Shown here: one piece after another, positions 23,301 to 31,600 of the stretch
Layout of the letters: each line of letters starts with the position of its first letter
Position numbering within the stretch: position 1 is the first letter of the stretch
Assembly: GCA_001839685.1 (NCBI GenBank)
Contig: MLAK01000737.1
Span: 11,801 to 69,444 of the forward strand
Direction: 5' to 3'
DNA length: 57,644 bases
Source of the DNA: Tritrichomonas foetus
Taxonomy: Eukaryota; Parabasalia; Tritrichomonadida; Tritrichomonadidae
Notes under the pieces: model-generated
Databases searched by the model: none
What the model was told of the DNA's origin: nothing
The model's input: the letters and a program-made list of their open reading frames with translations, nothing else
Position numbers and translations under genes: made by a program

Positions 23301-25673
23301 AATACTAAAAATGATATCGAATACCTTAAGAAACTTTATAAGCTCATGAATGCCAAAATTAACAGACTTGTAAATGATTTCCAGCGTTCAAACAAAGAAC
23401 CTACATCATCATCCAATTACCCATCTAACAGCATCCATCATAAAGAGCAAGTTTCCCGAATAGATGAACTTGATCAACAAATTGATAGAACGTCTAAAGA
23501 ATTTAAGGCTTTAACTGATCAAATCGAAAACATCCAAGGAATTATCGCTGAAACAATTAAGAAACAACTTCCTCCACAACAAATCTTTGATACAATCAGT
23601 GAAGATATCAAAGAAATCCAAGATAACCAACAAAAGATCGACGAACTTAGTACGGAAGTGAATAAGATCAAAGAAACACTGAAAACACTTAACATTTCTG
23701 GAAATCAACAAATATGTTCACCTGAAGAAAGTGAGAATACCTCAAACGTTAGTGCACCACAAAGCATCAATACTGCTCCACAAGAAAATCATGAACAACA
23801 AAACATTGGAAATGAACCAGAAAACAATCACAGTGACTCACAACCTTTGAGTAATGAATCAGAGACACAGAAAGATGAATCTGAAACCAATAGCATTGAT
23901 GATGCACCAGTTAATGCTGACATTGAAGAACCCATTACTAATAATGAACAAAACAATGGTCAAGAAGCAGAAGCACAAATTATTAATGAGGAATCACACC
24001 ACACAGACAGTGATCACAGTGAACCCAATACACAAAATGACACCAATAATACTGCCAATTCCTATGAAAACCACCAACCAATACCGAGATCAAATACTAC
24101 CACAACTCAAATGAGTACTAATAATCCAGAAAGCTGTAAGGCAGAAATTGATGAATTAAAGAAGTCAGTTTCTGATCTCTCCAATGAATTACGAACAGTT
24201 CGTTCAATGACTGTAGAACCGTTTGACGAAATTGCTCGTATCAAACAACAAATTACAACACAACGTCACATGATTGATGATCTTCAAAAGAGCAACTCCC
24301 CACAAGCATCGTCCAAGAACAAATCCATTGACTTCATGATGATTAGTGATTTAGATACTCTAAAGACTAAATTTGCCCAACTTGAAAACCGCTTTGACCA
24401 ATTCAAGATGCTTTATGCAACAATGGACAATAATAATTCCAGCAGTCTTAGTTCATCTGGTCTAGGAATCAATACTGGAAATGATTACAACGATGTCAAG
24501 AAAGTTTTAATGAAATATTATGCCGATATCAAATCAATGAAACAAACCATTTCCAGTATGGAAAACCAGATGAATAGACTTGATTATTCAGTTGATGAAA
24601 TTAAACATTCACCATATATTAAGCGTGATGATGTTAATATCGAAATGAATCAATTCCGAACAGAAATCAAGGAGCTTCAAGAAGGACTCAAAAATTCTAA
24701 ATCCGAACAAGCACGATTCAAGAAACTTCTCCAATCTCATGCATCAACAATAGAAAACACACAAATTGATCAAGAGAAGCTTCAATCAAACTTCACTGAT
24801 ATTCCTGATGCTTTGACCGTTTTAAGAAACGAAGTTAATCAACTTGGAGCCATCATAAAATCACAACAACAAACCGAAAAACTTCGTGAACACTTTACAC
24901 ATGAAATTGATGGCTTTAGAAACCAATTCTCCCAGCAAATTGGAGATTTGAAGAGCCAAGTTTCATCAAATGTGACAACTAGTGATTTAGCGAAAGAGAT
25001 AGAAAGCTTAAAGAGCTCTCTTTCTCAAGCTAATAATACTATTAATACTCTAAAGAAAGTCGTTGCTTTGACTGCAAAGAAGGATTCTGAAGCTACTTTA
25101 AAGAAAGCTTTAGAGCAATCTATTAATTCCAAGATGACACATGAATTAGAGAAAATTAGAACAGAATTAAGTGATTCGAGTATTGCTAGCAGTAATGCGG
25201 CTAATAAGAAGAGACCTTCTACTGATGATCTTGATGCCAAAGTGCAATTACTCGAAGTTAAAATTGAAGAGCTTCGTTGTGATTTAATCGTATTTAAAGA
25301 AGAAAGTAAAACGTTTTGTGGTACACCAAAAGTCTCAAAGAAGACTTCACAGGCAGCTGCATCTAAGAAAGATATGGAATCTATCCAAGACATTTTTGAA
25401 GCAGTAAATAAGACACAACTCAGTTTGGCGCAATTAACGAAATTCTGCAACAAAATTGATGATGATTTCTCAAGCATTAAAACTCAACTTGATACAGTCA
25501 GAAGAGAAGTGAAGAAACATGGAAGAGCTTCTGCTTCATCATCATTAATTGAGCCATCTCCACCCATTGCAAATGAAATCGACCCAGCTTCGCCTATTCA
25601 GAAACGAGTCAGACCAACTCCTCAGAAAAGTGGAGGCTCACAAAGGAAACTTGCAACACCAAAAGGAAAATAA
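14346..25673 (+). CDS. Giant repeat-rich coiled-coil protein (3,775 residues), unknown function
   Basis: An uninterrupted frame from ATG 14346. The protein is hydrophilic, dominated by Gln, Glu, Ser, Asn and Lys, with long heptad-like coiled-coil stretches, and has no signal peptide or membrane helix. Three things recur. First, ten copies of a segment with consensus QTxLWxQFxxNxxxLxS followed by a Ser/Asp/Glu-rich stretch, at about 14948, 15303, 15567, 15826, 16140, 16561, 17009, 18055, 18599 and 19743. Second, a VxCIKHEVK-type motif at about 14606 (degenerate), 15493, 19472, 19857 and 23092. Third, runs of 5-8 serines in acidic context, possible phosphorylation sites. The C-terminal third (24.1-25.6 kb) is plain coiled coil with a basic tail. 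It holds two pairs of near-identical 257-262 bp duplications and two low-complexity arrays (separate entries). It looks like a cytoskeletal scaffold or Golgi/centrosome-type tether, but I recognise no family. Confidence 0.9.
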   Translation: MTDFTAIQRHELRGQADNDLNDVFASRADHQALADEVSRLRDLVLNLEAKISKRTIFDEHFSRDETNETSDIELSPENFKKVVFSLNCLKCDLKNALKNDIFESKRNHFSERLNNLEYCFDKQTKLLENTTKQIDDENIQLIIHDIKEANEKQKSLQNGDYEIHQQDDFLLTLKEEVENLKKSNIFNRMSTIEKNISVHNKLWNQFATNISSLVSIDTNFQASDDLKYQEELKATNSQFSELINQIITQNNNISTPKAKNCDISIEQLRLQFNESYSLLSEKIAELKQTLENEKTSQNGNQQIIHRIESLEKSSEKQTQLWNQFSENVSGLMSIDLSSDSFDDETTEKLGLLKNKFGKVMDKFIDSKQTPNNEITNDSHSIRCMKHEMEELIHRVFHLEEDSKVQTSLWNQFIQNIHNIMTFNPTDDSSISEGGEEAIKESQNQFASLISKLSNNDGNNMITAESPLPNAATFVNEDVLTELQFLKEKVNEHSKLWLTFENNVKRIMSRRQKLSESVSSSDEMPQSDQTHDEFVNEMQELIADVIPTKQAQFENEGELQKIMELDYTIKGIQNELNNLRTNGESDRITKIEEQMKVLIELWTKFAKNISSLISISYADDPRVSEELTKSHNEFVTLIEKLIKQNIPHETSEPSIVSCDQNIMTEIEFIKAELLKMKSEQDNNSNAIIENNSESEKIKNGSNGQQQNGLNEEFIQEMNLFKQDTANKVQKLEENVDIQTSLWEQFSRNINGLLSNKIHEPSDSEAEALQQCHDEIVDKIEQLINLQNDQNSTPSHAVTVSPIIDTSDQGVNGQITSLSQEIQDIHEELRQLQERSTIYAVNNDVINSTNGLSPIDQTLVKVLQDRVSQYQKDNEQRFINIERHVDLQTQLWEQFNANLQGLLEVQDQGSSSEDGSSLLKASYDEFQTQMNKLLSCHNSIAQVSPQITQASLDEINQSIVQLRIKLQNQINQLREDLQKRSQDKTKSSPTYSEIDSRLPLQQPVEHSHSFSSSSSSSGEKSQSQTSPDIVEQQVEDRHSDLINHQEINKETNTQQTSSSSKVEQQSEAGTEPIQQDLETVQQKPEADEEQGLSSHSRSSSSQSESHFATKQPVETQQSQLSTSTKGSTSPAENNEQPSASIEGEFSHVSDSSSSSPDERIHHQQEIKPDLSQSLISSIYEQITKVEEDINSKLNDMCRNYQLELYQKETEGKIKQQVYEIDRIKLKLTRIEKETSIQTELWKQFSQNVNGLVKKTDYSTSEDDDTKTFNNEIMNKINELVQVKHDNESAEEKDDQLFTKINTDLIEIKIELEQMKSERIDLTNSIVSLQKDITNMNEKISSIQSQAQNEIQSEILRPTYENTVEPSQSPISSPDIQILKDKLSPIDQTLVKVLQDRVSQYQKDNEQRFINIERHVDLQTQLWEQFNANLQGLLEVQDQGSSSEDGSSLLKASYDEFQTQMNKLLSCQDQITQNTNESYSKSIYDLQSQIDKLKETQSSTQNTIHELFTILNTSPTTNFTYNSDAVTPSSTNNQNHSTPVQNNNSILFNILSDINSMQKEISEMKQSLNSGKNANESSASKFQSESNENFITQEKMEQYTNEVLNLRNLFNEILHSQSSSMEAVPYSLANKSESYAFDSNDEAPMTSATDNKSYTDAKSYSLTESPPADEQQSEVSKHSVSQQSVSSNKTIPRHNLPNDLNNRVNELTESVKCIKHEVKNIISRLDDITFNVINNNDATKGDTNGAKSDDKTSSSIPSQRGTRFVTQDSINELLKQTVKTNEEVGLLNRKYEIIQQTLDNQNSLWTQFDLSLHQLLAVSMSDDSPTLQSEQIESIHKAINCIKHEIKKCIVIQNKHNIQFETRSQDELILQTEINELLSEVAKLRAVCATFNETSNTREMAESIKSLKNDVEELKQQRNSAQSSIHDKINSKEETTLYVNSAVVERSGEVINVEESFSHSEQPVEADKPLPVDGETQLSQSQPQPQPQEEQNHKQISSSSSSSSCSADNEEQSLVHREPAEQAELTEKHSIESHPAIVQSQPTTEQSTEDEQPTFEQEEQPTVEEEQQSSIKVEQSTDDEQSIAKEEQQPSIKVEQSTEEEQPIAKEEKPTVEEEPTVEQEPAADQKANSNISSQHTAYEDQPINVPSHESTISQANKEIPDEIKDTLVTNPTNDTSFASQSSLDERVTKVRSLYETIQHHSDLMHHPLSEEAASSSSYLDDRSDISDLSNRQSTADSEYGARQFASQTAFEQLVEEVTKMNSIIQQYEDDHDILMSIDTELKNHTKPVDKQVPETNTEIMNEINTLKQQLSQLLNNITQPTSMKLLSSSSSSDHIIAEPVPSGQVVQPELFERNIQIEEGKQPKVDPNCSSIKDIEQSSPVEADKPLPVDGETQLSQSQSQPQPQEEQNHKQISSSSSSSSCSADNEEQSLVHREPAEQAELTEKHSIESHPAIVQSQPTTEQSTEGEQSTDDEQPIAKEEEPTVEQEQQPSIKVEQPIAKEEQPTVEEEQPIAKEEKPTVGEEEQPIAKEEKPTVEEQSIAKEEQPTVEQEQSIAKEEKPTVEEEEQPIAKEEQSTEQEQSTEDEQPIAKEEQPYDGQLHEEESNKITSLSSSSSSSIHTFDHQQTSEDQKEEVEKLLPPTLESSSNETKIASLIEFCQALGERVKLLENSSILEKTSLPSNDEEKAKIHKLILSLEEAVERQEDRINLIFNGLESLEEDETIEKGKIYEKITSQKQLLENNVKNIEKMNEFEQDITTIKEQLRQLKENQSTFANKSLENEIQKLNQALKELKPDDEMMHITDKEHDSTVSESSSSSSQQQEETQSQEETQPQGETQPQGETQPQGETQPQGETQQQGETQQQGETQQQGETQQQEETQPQGQTQPQGETQQQEENSDHTMIGSNDEVIAKLVASVRCMKHQLKKIQNQLDESMIFTDRAVEIQLDEFEDEAANNPQKNESPAEIKDNSNENSQEKAQANARNLPANTKNDIEYLKKLYKLMNAKINRLVNDFQRSNKEPTSSSNYPSNSIHHKEQVSRIDELDQQIDRTSKEFKALTDQIENIQGIIAETIKKQLPPQQIFDTISEDIKEIQDNQQKIDELSTEVNKIKETLKTLNISGNQQICSPEESENTSNVSAPQSINTAPQENHEQQNIGNEPENNHSDSQPLSNESETQKDESETNSIDDAPVNADIEEPITNNEQNNGQEAEAQIINEESHHTDSDHSEPNTQNDTNNTANSYENHQPIPRSNTTTTQMSTNNPESCKAEIDELKKSVSDLSNELRTVRSMTVEPFDEIARIKQQITTQRHMIDDLQKSNSPQASSKNKSIDFMMISDLDTLKTKFAQLENRFDQFKMLYATMDNNNSSSLSSSGLGINTGNDYNDVKKVLMKYYADIKSMKQTISSMENQMNRLDYSVDEIKHSPYIKRDDVNIEMNQFRTEIKELQEGLKNSKSEQARFKKLLQSHASTIENTQIDQEKLQSNFTDIPDALTVLRNEVNQLGAIIKSQQQTEKLREHFTHEIDGFRNQFSQQIGDLKSQVSSNVTTSDLAKEIESLKSSLSQANNTINTLKKVVALTAKKDSEATLKKALEQSINSKMTHELEKIRTELSDSSIASSNAANKKRPSTDDLDAKVQLLEVKIEELRCDLIVFKEESKTFCGTPKVSKKTSQAAASKKDMESIQDIFEAVNKTQLSLAQLTKFCNKIDDDFSSIKTQLDTVRREVKKHGRASASSSLIEPSPPIANEIDPASPIQKRVRPTPQKSGGSQRKLATPKGK
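16893..17149 (+). repeat. Internal duplication A, copy 1
   Basis: 257 bases matching 18483-18739 with one visible difference (T at 16898 against C). The spacing is exactly 1,590 bases (530 codons), so the frame is kept. It encodes LSPIDQTLVKVLQDR through one LWEQF unit to NKLLSC. Confidence 0.95.
18483..18739 (+). repeat. Internal duplication A, copy 2
   Basis: Second copy of the 16893-17149 block, identical except one base. The flanks on both sides are unrelated, so the boundaries are sharp. Silent positions have not diverged, which points to recent duplication or gene conversion. Confidence 0.95.
20223..20484 (+). repeat. Internal duplication B, copy 1
   Basis: 262 bases repeated at 21477-21738 (offset 1,254 bases, 418 codons) with two visible differences. 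It encodes PVEADKPLPVDGETQ, a polyserine run and the start of the EEQ-rich array. Confidence 0.95.
20485..20706 (+). repeat. E/Q/P-rich array 1
   Basis: Imperfect repeats of EEQPTVE, EQSTDDE, SIKVEQ and IAKEE-type units directly after duplication B copy 1; two IAKEE units are present. This is the shorter of two such arrays. Confidence 0.8.
21477..21738 (+). repeat. Internal duplication B, copy 2
   Basis: Second copy of 20223-20484 with two base differences. It is again followed by an E/Q/P-rich array, so the original duplication probably included the array, which then changed length. Confidence 0.95.
21739..22120 (+). repeat. E/Q/P-rich array 2 (IAKEE repeats)
   Basis: Imperfect minisatellite encoding eight EQ(P/S)IAKEE units interleaved with PTVE-type units. 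It is about 380 bases long, against about 220 in array 1, and stays in frame. It explains the long Leu/Val-rich shadow frame on the other strand. Confidence 0.85.
22797..23030 (+). repeat. 18-bp coding minisatellite (QPQGET)
   Basis: Thirteen units of 18 bases encoding six residues each: QQQEET, QSQEET, four QPQGET, three QQQGET, QQQEET, QPQGQT, QPQGET and QQQEEN. The unit length is a multiple of three, so copy-number change keeps the frame. Runs of identical units suggest recent unequal exchange or slippage. Confidence 0.9.
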
Positions 25674-26517
25674 TTATATAAGAATATAATCATCTAAGAA
25701 AACCAATGATTTGTAAGATAGAAACATTTTTAAAGTTAATTATTAAACAAACGGTATAAAAACAAAATGATTTTCTATCATTTGAATGATATTTTCCCCA
25801 TATTATTTGTGTATATTCACTTTCTCTATTTCTAATCTCAGTATTAATCGAAAAATAATAAAGATTTTTTTTCGAAAATTTTTTTCTTGTTTGAATATCA
25901 GACATTCAATTTAAAGTGGAATGAAACAATACTGATTCCTAATTATTGGGCTCAGAATTGTGTCTTTAAAAAATGTGCATTATGACATAATTATTCATCA
26001 TTATTGACTATTTTGAGTTTTTGTGAAATTTTGAGATGATTAATGGTTAACTTACATTTCATATTATGGCCGAAACTAAAGAAGAAATCTGGCCTATTCT
26101 TCAGAAATACTTACGAATGTCACCAATCATTTATTTGTAAAAGAAATCTATTCGTATTGAATTTTTATCATGTTTTCTATACACATGAAAATCCATTCAA
26201 TATTTTCTGTGTTAATGAAAAAGGTGAAACTTTTTGAATACATGTATTCATTTACCTCATCACACATTTTTTTGTTACTTATGCAAGAGTTATATTTGCT
26301 ATTATTCCACGCTCTACCTAACTACAAACTTTTGATCTGGAATAGTGGTATTCCAGAAAAGAATGATTGATTTTGTCCAATCGATTTGATCGTAATGAAA
26401 AATGTTGGAGCTTGAATGATATTTTGAATAAAATTTTATCGAAAACGATAATTTTCCCCTGAATTTCCTCAAATTTTTATATGGCCAAGGCATTGAATTC
26501 CCAGACAAGCTGGATTC
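25674..26517. other. Intergenic, no gene seen
   Basis: About 840 AT-rich bases between two rightward genes. The short frames here begin with TTG or show no recognisable protein character. No RNA gene or repeat was recognised. Confidence 0.4.
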
Positions 26518-27809
26518 ATGTATTTTTTCTTCATTCTTGCATATCGAACATTAATCAAGTTGACGAAACACGACCATTCTGGAAGCCTTCCAAGATATTT
26601 TAATTTCGAAGAAGGCGGCACAATTGATGTAAATATTAATCTTCGCGATAGATTTTTTGAATACATAATTTGCTCAAAAGAAGAATTCAAACAATACTTT
26701 ATAACATTTAATCAAAGCGAATGTAGTTTTCATGGCTACATAGCCAGAGGAACCCTCTCAAAAACAATAGTCAAAAAAGGATCGTATCAATTTTATTTCT
26801 TTCAGAACATTGACCATCAAAATATAGAAGCGACCGTTACATTGCACAACAAGAAAACTTTACTGGACTTAAATGACTTCCCGTCATTATATACGCAATC
26901 AATAATTGGAGGCCTTTTAATTTTGTTCTTCATTTTATGGTTGATCAATTGGATAATGAACAACAAGCATACATTTACTATCCATGAGGTGATAACCATC
27001 TCTTTTCTTGCATCAATATTATATTACATAATAAGCTTTTGCAAATACTATCATTACCACAATTCTGATGAGAAATCATATCTCGATGAAGTACAATAGT
27101 TTTCAACTGCATCAAGTATTGGCTGATATTGACATCGATGGCAATGGCAAGCAAAGGCTGGTGTATCATCTATGAGAAACTGCCAACCATTGACATAGTC
27201 AAATCTCTTTTCTACAGCCTCCTTTTCGCCATTCCTCAAGTTTTATTGGATAATTTTGATTTTGGATTCATTCGATTTGTTGTTTTCGGCATTGAAATGG
27301 CCGGTATGATCAACTACTACTGGTACTTATGTGAGGCGTCACTGCATGCGCTCAGAATCATTGTCGGTCACTTGTATGTGATCAAAGAGAAAAATATAAA
27401 TCCAAAATCGACTCCAATTTACCGAAATTTAATAATCTTCGCCTTCATAATGATTGGCGTTTTGATTTATATCGTCTTGGTCTCATTTTCCGTTTTGATT
27501 CAACTTGCCGATATTCCATATTGGGTTGATTCGTTTATTAATGATTTAATAACAAGCATTTTCCTCATTTTCATTGGCTTTCATTTCAGGCTCAAAAGCT
27601 CACTCAAAAATGGATACATGGTTATGATTGAAAATGTGAACGAAAACGAAGAACCTCAAGAATTTACAAAAGAACAACTCACAGAAATATTCAATAATTA
27701 TAAAGAAGTTCTCAATGGTACAAATTTGAATGATTATAGTGCAGGTGATATTTTGCCTCCTCAGCCAATTGAAATTAAAGGAGAGAATGAAAAGAAAGGT
27801 TGTTGCTAA
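26518..27809 (+). CDS. GPR107/108-type seven-pass membrane protein (GOST family), frame broken once
   Basis: Two adjoining frames together make one protein. The first (26518-27099) has a short hydrophobic N-terminus, a luminal GOLD/beta-type region (FNFEEGGTIDVNI, YIICSKEEF, a SECSF cysteine) and TM1-TM2. The second, open from about 27090 to 27809, carries TM3 (through MASKGW), TM4-TM7, the family segment YWVDSFINDLITSIFLIFIGFHFRLK, which resembles [23 protein letters not shown] of GPR107, and a short tail ending in two cysteines. Neither half alone is a full family member, and no ATG begins the second half until TM3. The break lies in 27087-27099. It fits a one-base deletion (real or an assembly error), or a 26-base GT-AG intron at 27091-27116, which would also restore frame exactly. 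GOST proteins work in Golgi/endosomal traffic. GPR180/TMEM145-like is an alternative subfamily. Confidence 0.65.
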
Positions 27810-28644
27810 CTGGAAACTGGGTTATTAATTGTTGTTCTATATAAAAACATGTTGAGAAAAACACGAAACTTTTCGGAATGATGTGAATTGTAGAAACTTT
27901 TTGTATATAATTTCCACAATAGAATTTGAGCTTTTGACTGCATATTTGGTAAAGTCAAACTTTTTCATTAATTTTGTTCGAATTGATCCCCCTTTTTTGA
28001 ATCAGATTTTATAATTCGGAATAAAAAAAAAATTACGTGATTAGGGTGAAAATACAATTAACTTTATACACTAAGAGAAGATAATTTTTATTGCTTTCGA
28101 TATCTCATTTTTCATAGAACTTTCATCATAATTCAATTTTTACGCAGTACATGTATGAAAAAGTTGAGCCAATAAAGAATTATTTTCCCTCCTATTGAAA
28201 AATAGATTTTTTATCTCAAATATTAACCAGCCACCAGAATTTATTCACTTGTATTGATTATTTGAAAAGAACATTAAATGATCATCGAAAAATTAATAGG
28301 CTACTTAAAATTCTTACGATACATTGAAATAATTCAATGTCATATTGTTCAGTAACAAAAGTTTAGAATTCACCTTCATGATTTGGAGAATAAATTCATT
28401 TGTTAAAAACCATTTCAATACCAAATAATATTTTACCATTCTGAGTACTGGCACATTTCACAAAAACCTGTTTGTGAAGTAGAATGTTTGTAAACTATAG
28501 AAAGTCATTCAAATTTGGATTTTTTTTTTTTTTTGATTAAGTGAAAATCAATCGACGATTCTTAAATTTTCAATGAAAAATATGAACAAAATTGTAAACC
28601 ATTGAAATTCATGCTATATTTTACGCTGATTCATTTATTAACGA
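27810..28644. other. Intergenic upstream of the RhoGEF-kelch gene
   Basis: 835 AT-rich bases. It contains short homopolymers (about 10 A near 28024, 14 T near 28520) and no recognised gene. The promoter element of the next gene is listed separately. Confidence 0.4.
28631..28635 (+). promoter_or_regulatory. Initiator TCATT of the RhoGEF-kelch gene
   Basis: TCATTTATTAACGAATG: the A of TCA is 12 bases before the ATG. This is a full match to the Trichomonas initiator TCA-pyrimidine-(T/A) at the expected distance, and supports ATG 28645 as the start. Confidence 0.5.
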
Positions 28645-31600
28645 ATGTCAGTGTGTATCGTACGCGGCGCAGGTCCACACTCAGTTCTTAATGCAAGTGA
28701 TCTTGAAGATAAAACTGCTCAAGACGTGCTTGCTTCCATCGGCATATCGAAGGATTATTTTCTTGCATACGAAAACGAAAATTTTTGGGAAGCCATTGAA
28801 TCAGACTCTCTTCCTCTATCAAAATATCCAGACATTCAGATCGACAAGAAACCTGAAGAATTCGAGAAAAACACTTTTCCAAACGTTCATTTAACCGCTC
28901 ACAAAATGACCATGAAAGGTAAATTCGGAATAAAATTAAATGTTGAAACACAAATCGAAAATACACGTTTTCCAAAAATGCTCGTGAACTTATCCAAGAG
29001 TGATTCTGAAAAAATGAATATTCAAGAGTTTTTAGATATCGTGATTAAAACATTTGAATATAATTGCTCAGATTCAAAATTGTTGCAAGATGGTCAGGAA
29101 CTCACTCAAAATATGGATGAAAACATTTCACCTTATTTAGAATTGGCTAAAAAGTCTCCAATCACATTTGTTTGTGTTGTTTCAGACGCAGATATCAAGA
29201 ATATTAAATTGAGAGCTTGTTTCGCAAGCGAAATGGTTAGTAGTGAAGAATCATTCATTAAAGACTTAAAATCATTGAATGAATATTGGGAACCAGCCTT
29301 TCGTGCGAAAATTAAATTGACTCAAGCACAGTTTCGAACAATGTTTCGTGACATCCCACCAATGTTACGTATTCATACTTCTCTTCTTGAGGAAATGGAG
29401 AAGCCACCATCATACGCCTCATGCTACGGCGCACTTTTAATGAATTATTTTGAAAAATTCAAAGTATCTGCTGCATTTGTCTCCAATTTTAAAAACATTG
29501 ACGAGTTAATCAAATCTTTGAGCCAAAAATCATCATTTGAAAGTAAATTAAAAGAAATTGAAGATGAAAATCCAGCAATGAATGGTCGTGACTTTTTATC
29601 GTATTACATTACACCAGTTCAACGGTATCCTCGATATCCACTTTTAATTCGTGATTTAAATAAAAGAACACCAAATTGGCATCCTGATAAACCATTTTTA
29701 GAAAGAGCTCAAAATGAAATAGATTCGGTCAATAAAAATATTGATAATACTTCACAAAGAGTTAAATCTTTAATGATGATGGAGAATTTATCCAATGAAT
29801 TGCCAGATGATTTTGAAATTCTCGCAAATAATCGACAGCTTATTCAAAGTGCTTCAATTAGATTTGTTAAACCGAGAATGGGAATGGGAAATTTATATTT
29901 ATTTAATGATATCATTTTATTAACAAAAATTGATAAGAAAAAGCAATTTCCAATTGTTCATCAAACTATCGAATCTTTTACATACTTTAACTGTAGACCA
30001 ACACCAGAGTCAATCACAATTACACATGAAAATAAACAATTTGTAGTCTCCTTCATCGAAGATAATGATAAGATTGTCTGGATGGAAGCAATTGAACCTT
30101 TAAGAAATGATATCATGTCGAAAATCATCAATGAAAAATCATTACTTCTTTGGAGTGATATAAACTTCAAAACAGCTCCAGCACTTTGTTCACATGCGGG
30201 TTGTAAGACAGAAAATGGGAAAATTCTATTTTTCGGTGGTACAAATGCTTCTTTAGCACCATCAAATAACTTAGTTATCTATGAAAATGGATCTTTCATT
30301 GTTCAAAAAACAAATGTTCCAGCTAGATCTGGTCATTCTGTAACAGCTATTGGAAATAATGTGTATATTTGTTTTGGTAATAATAAGTCGAACATGTTTA
30401 ATGACATTTGGAAATATAATGCGGAAACTAATGAATGGAGTGAAATTAAACCAATTTGTAAGAAAATTTCTTCGAGAACAAATCATAGTTGTGTTGCATA
30501 TGGTAAAGATTTGATTTTCTTTGGTGGTGAAGGAAGACAAAGATTATTAAACGAAGTTGGCATTTTTGAAACTGATTCTAATAAGTATTATTCGGTTTCT
30601 GAGGTTATCAATCCACCATTACCAAGAATGTCACATTCAGCTACTATTTTTGGTAAGTATATGATTGTTTTTGGTGGAAAACGCGAAAAATTCATCTGCC
30701 CCGAACTTTTCCTTTATAATATTTCTAAAAAGAAGTGGAGACGTATTAAAGGATCAAAATTACCTTCACGCTTTAGCCATCAGTCGATTTTAGTTGCAGA
30801 TAGATTCCTTTTAATTTTTGGTGGTTCAAATGACAAAATGCCTATGAAGTCAATGATGATAGATACTGCGACATGGAAACCAATTCCTATCCAATCTGTT
30901 GGAAACTGTCCAACTGGTCTCTGCAAATTTGCTATGGTTCAAATTGATGAAGATACCATTATGACTTTTGGAGGAACAGATGGAATTGTTAAAACACCGA
31001 TTATGTCTGCATATAAAATAAATGTAACAGATGGACTCCAGATTCCTGATCTCCCTGAAGGCCACAGGAGTGATGATATCAATGCTACAGATACTGAAAA
31101 TACAACTGATTGTAGTGAAATGACTGACAATGAAAACACTGATCATGAAGATACTCATGATAGTTGTTTCTCATATGAAAATCAAGAAGATCTAGAAACT
31201 CCTGAAAACAAAGCTCATGAAAATCCAGTTGAGCCTATTTTACAACCAAGAATAAGAAATAAAGAAGAACGAAGTGCTTATGATACAAGTGAAAGCAATG
31301 AAAATTTAGAAATTAAAGAACAAAATAAAAAAGACAAACAAGAGAAAAAAGAGAAAAGCAAAAAGAAAGATAAAGACAAGAAAGACAAAGATAGAAAGGA
31401 TAAAGACAAGAAAGACAAAGATAGAAAGGATAAAGACAAGAAAGATAAAGATAAGAAGGATAAAGATAAGAAAGATAAAGACAAGAAAGACAAAGATAAG
31501 AAAGATAAAGACAAGAAAGGTAAAGATAAGAAAGATAAAGATAAGAAAGACAAGGATCGAAAAGACAAAGACAGAGATTCGAAAAATAAAGACAAGAAGG

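Noticed and set aside
26043..26370. Two overlapping rightward frames of 64-66 codons upstream of the GPR107-like gene
   Set aside because: Short, overlapping, Phe/Leu/His-rich from AT composition, no protein character.
27950..28000. GTTCGAAT followed by CCCCC, resembling a tRNA T-arm
   Set aside because: No pairing stem on the 5' side, no A/B box spacing, no acceptor stem found.
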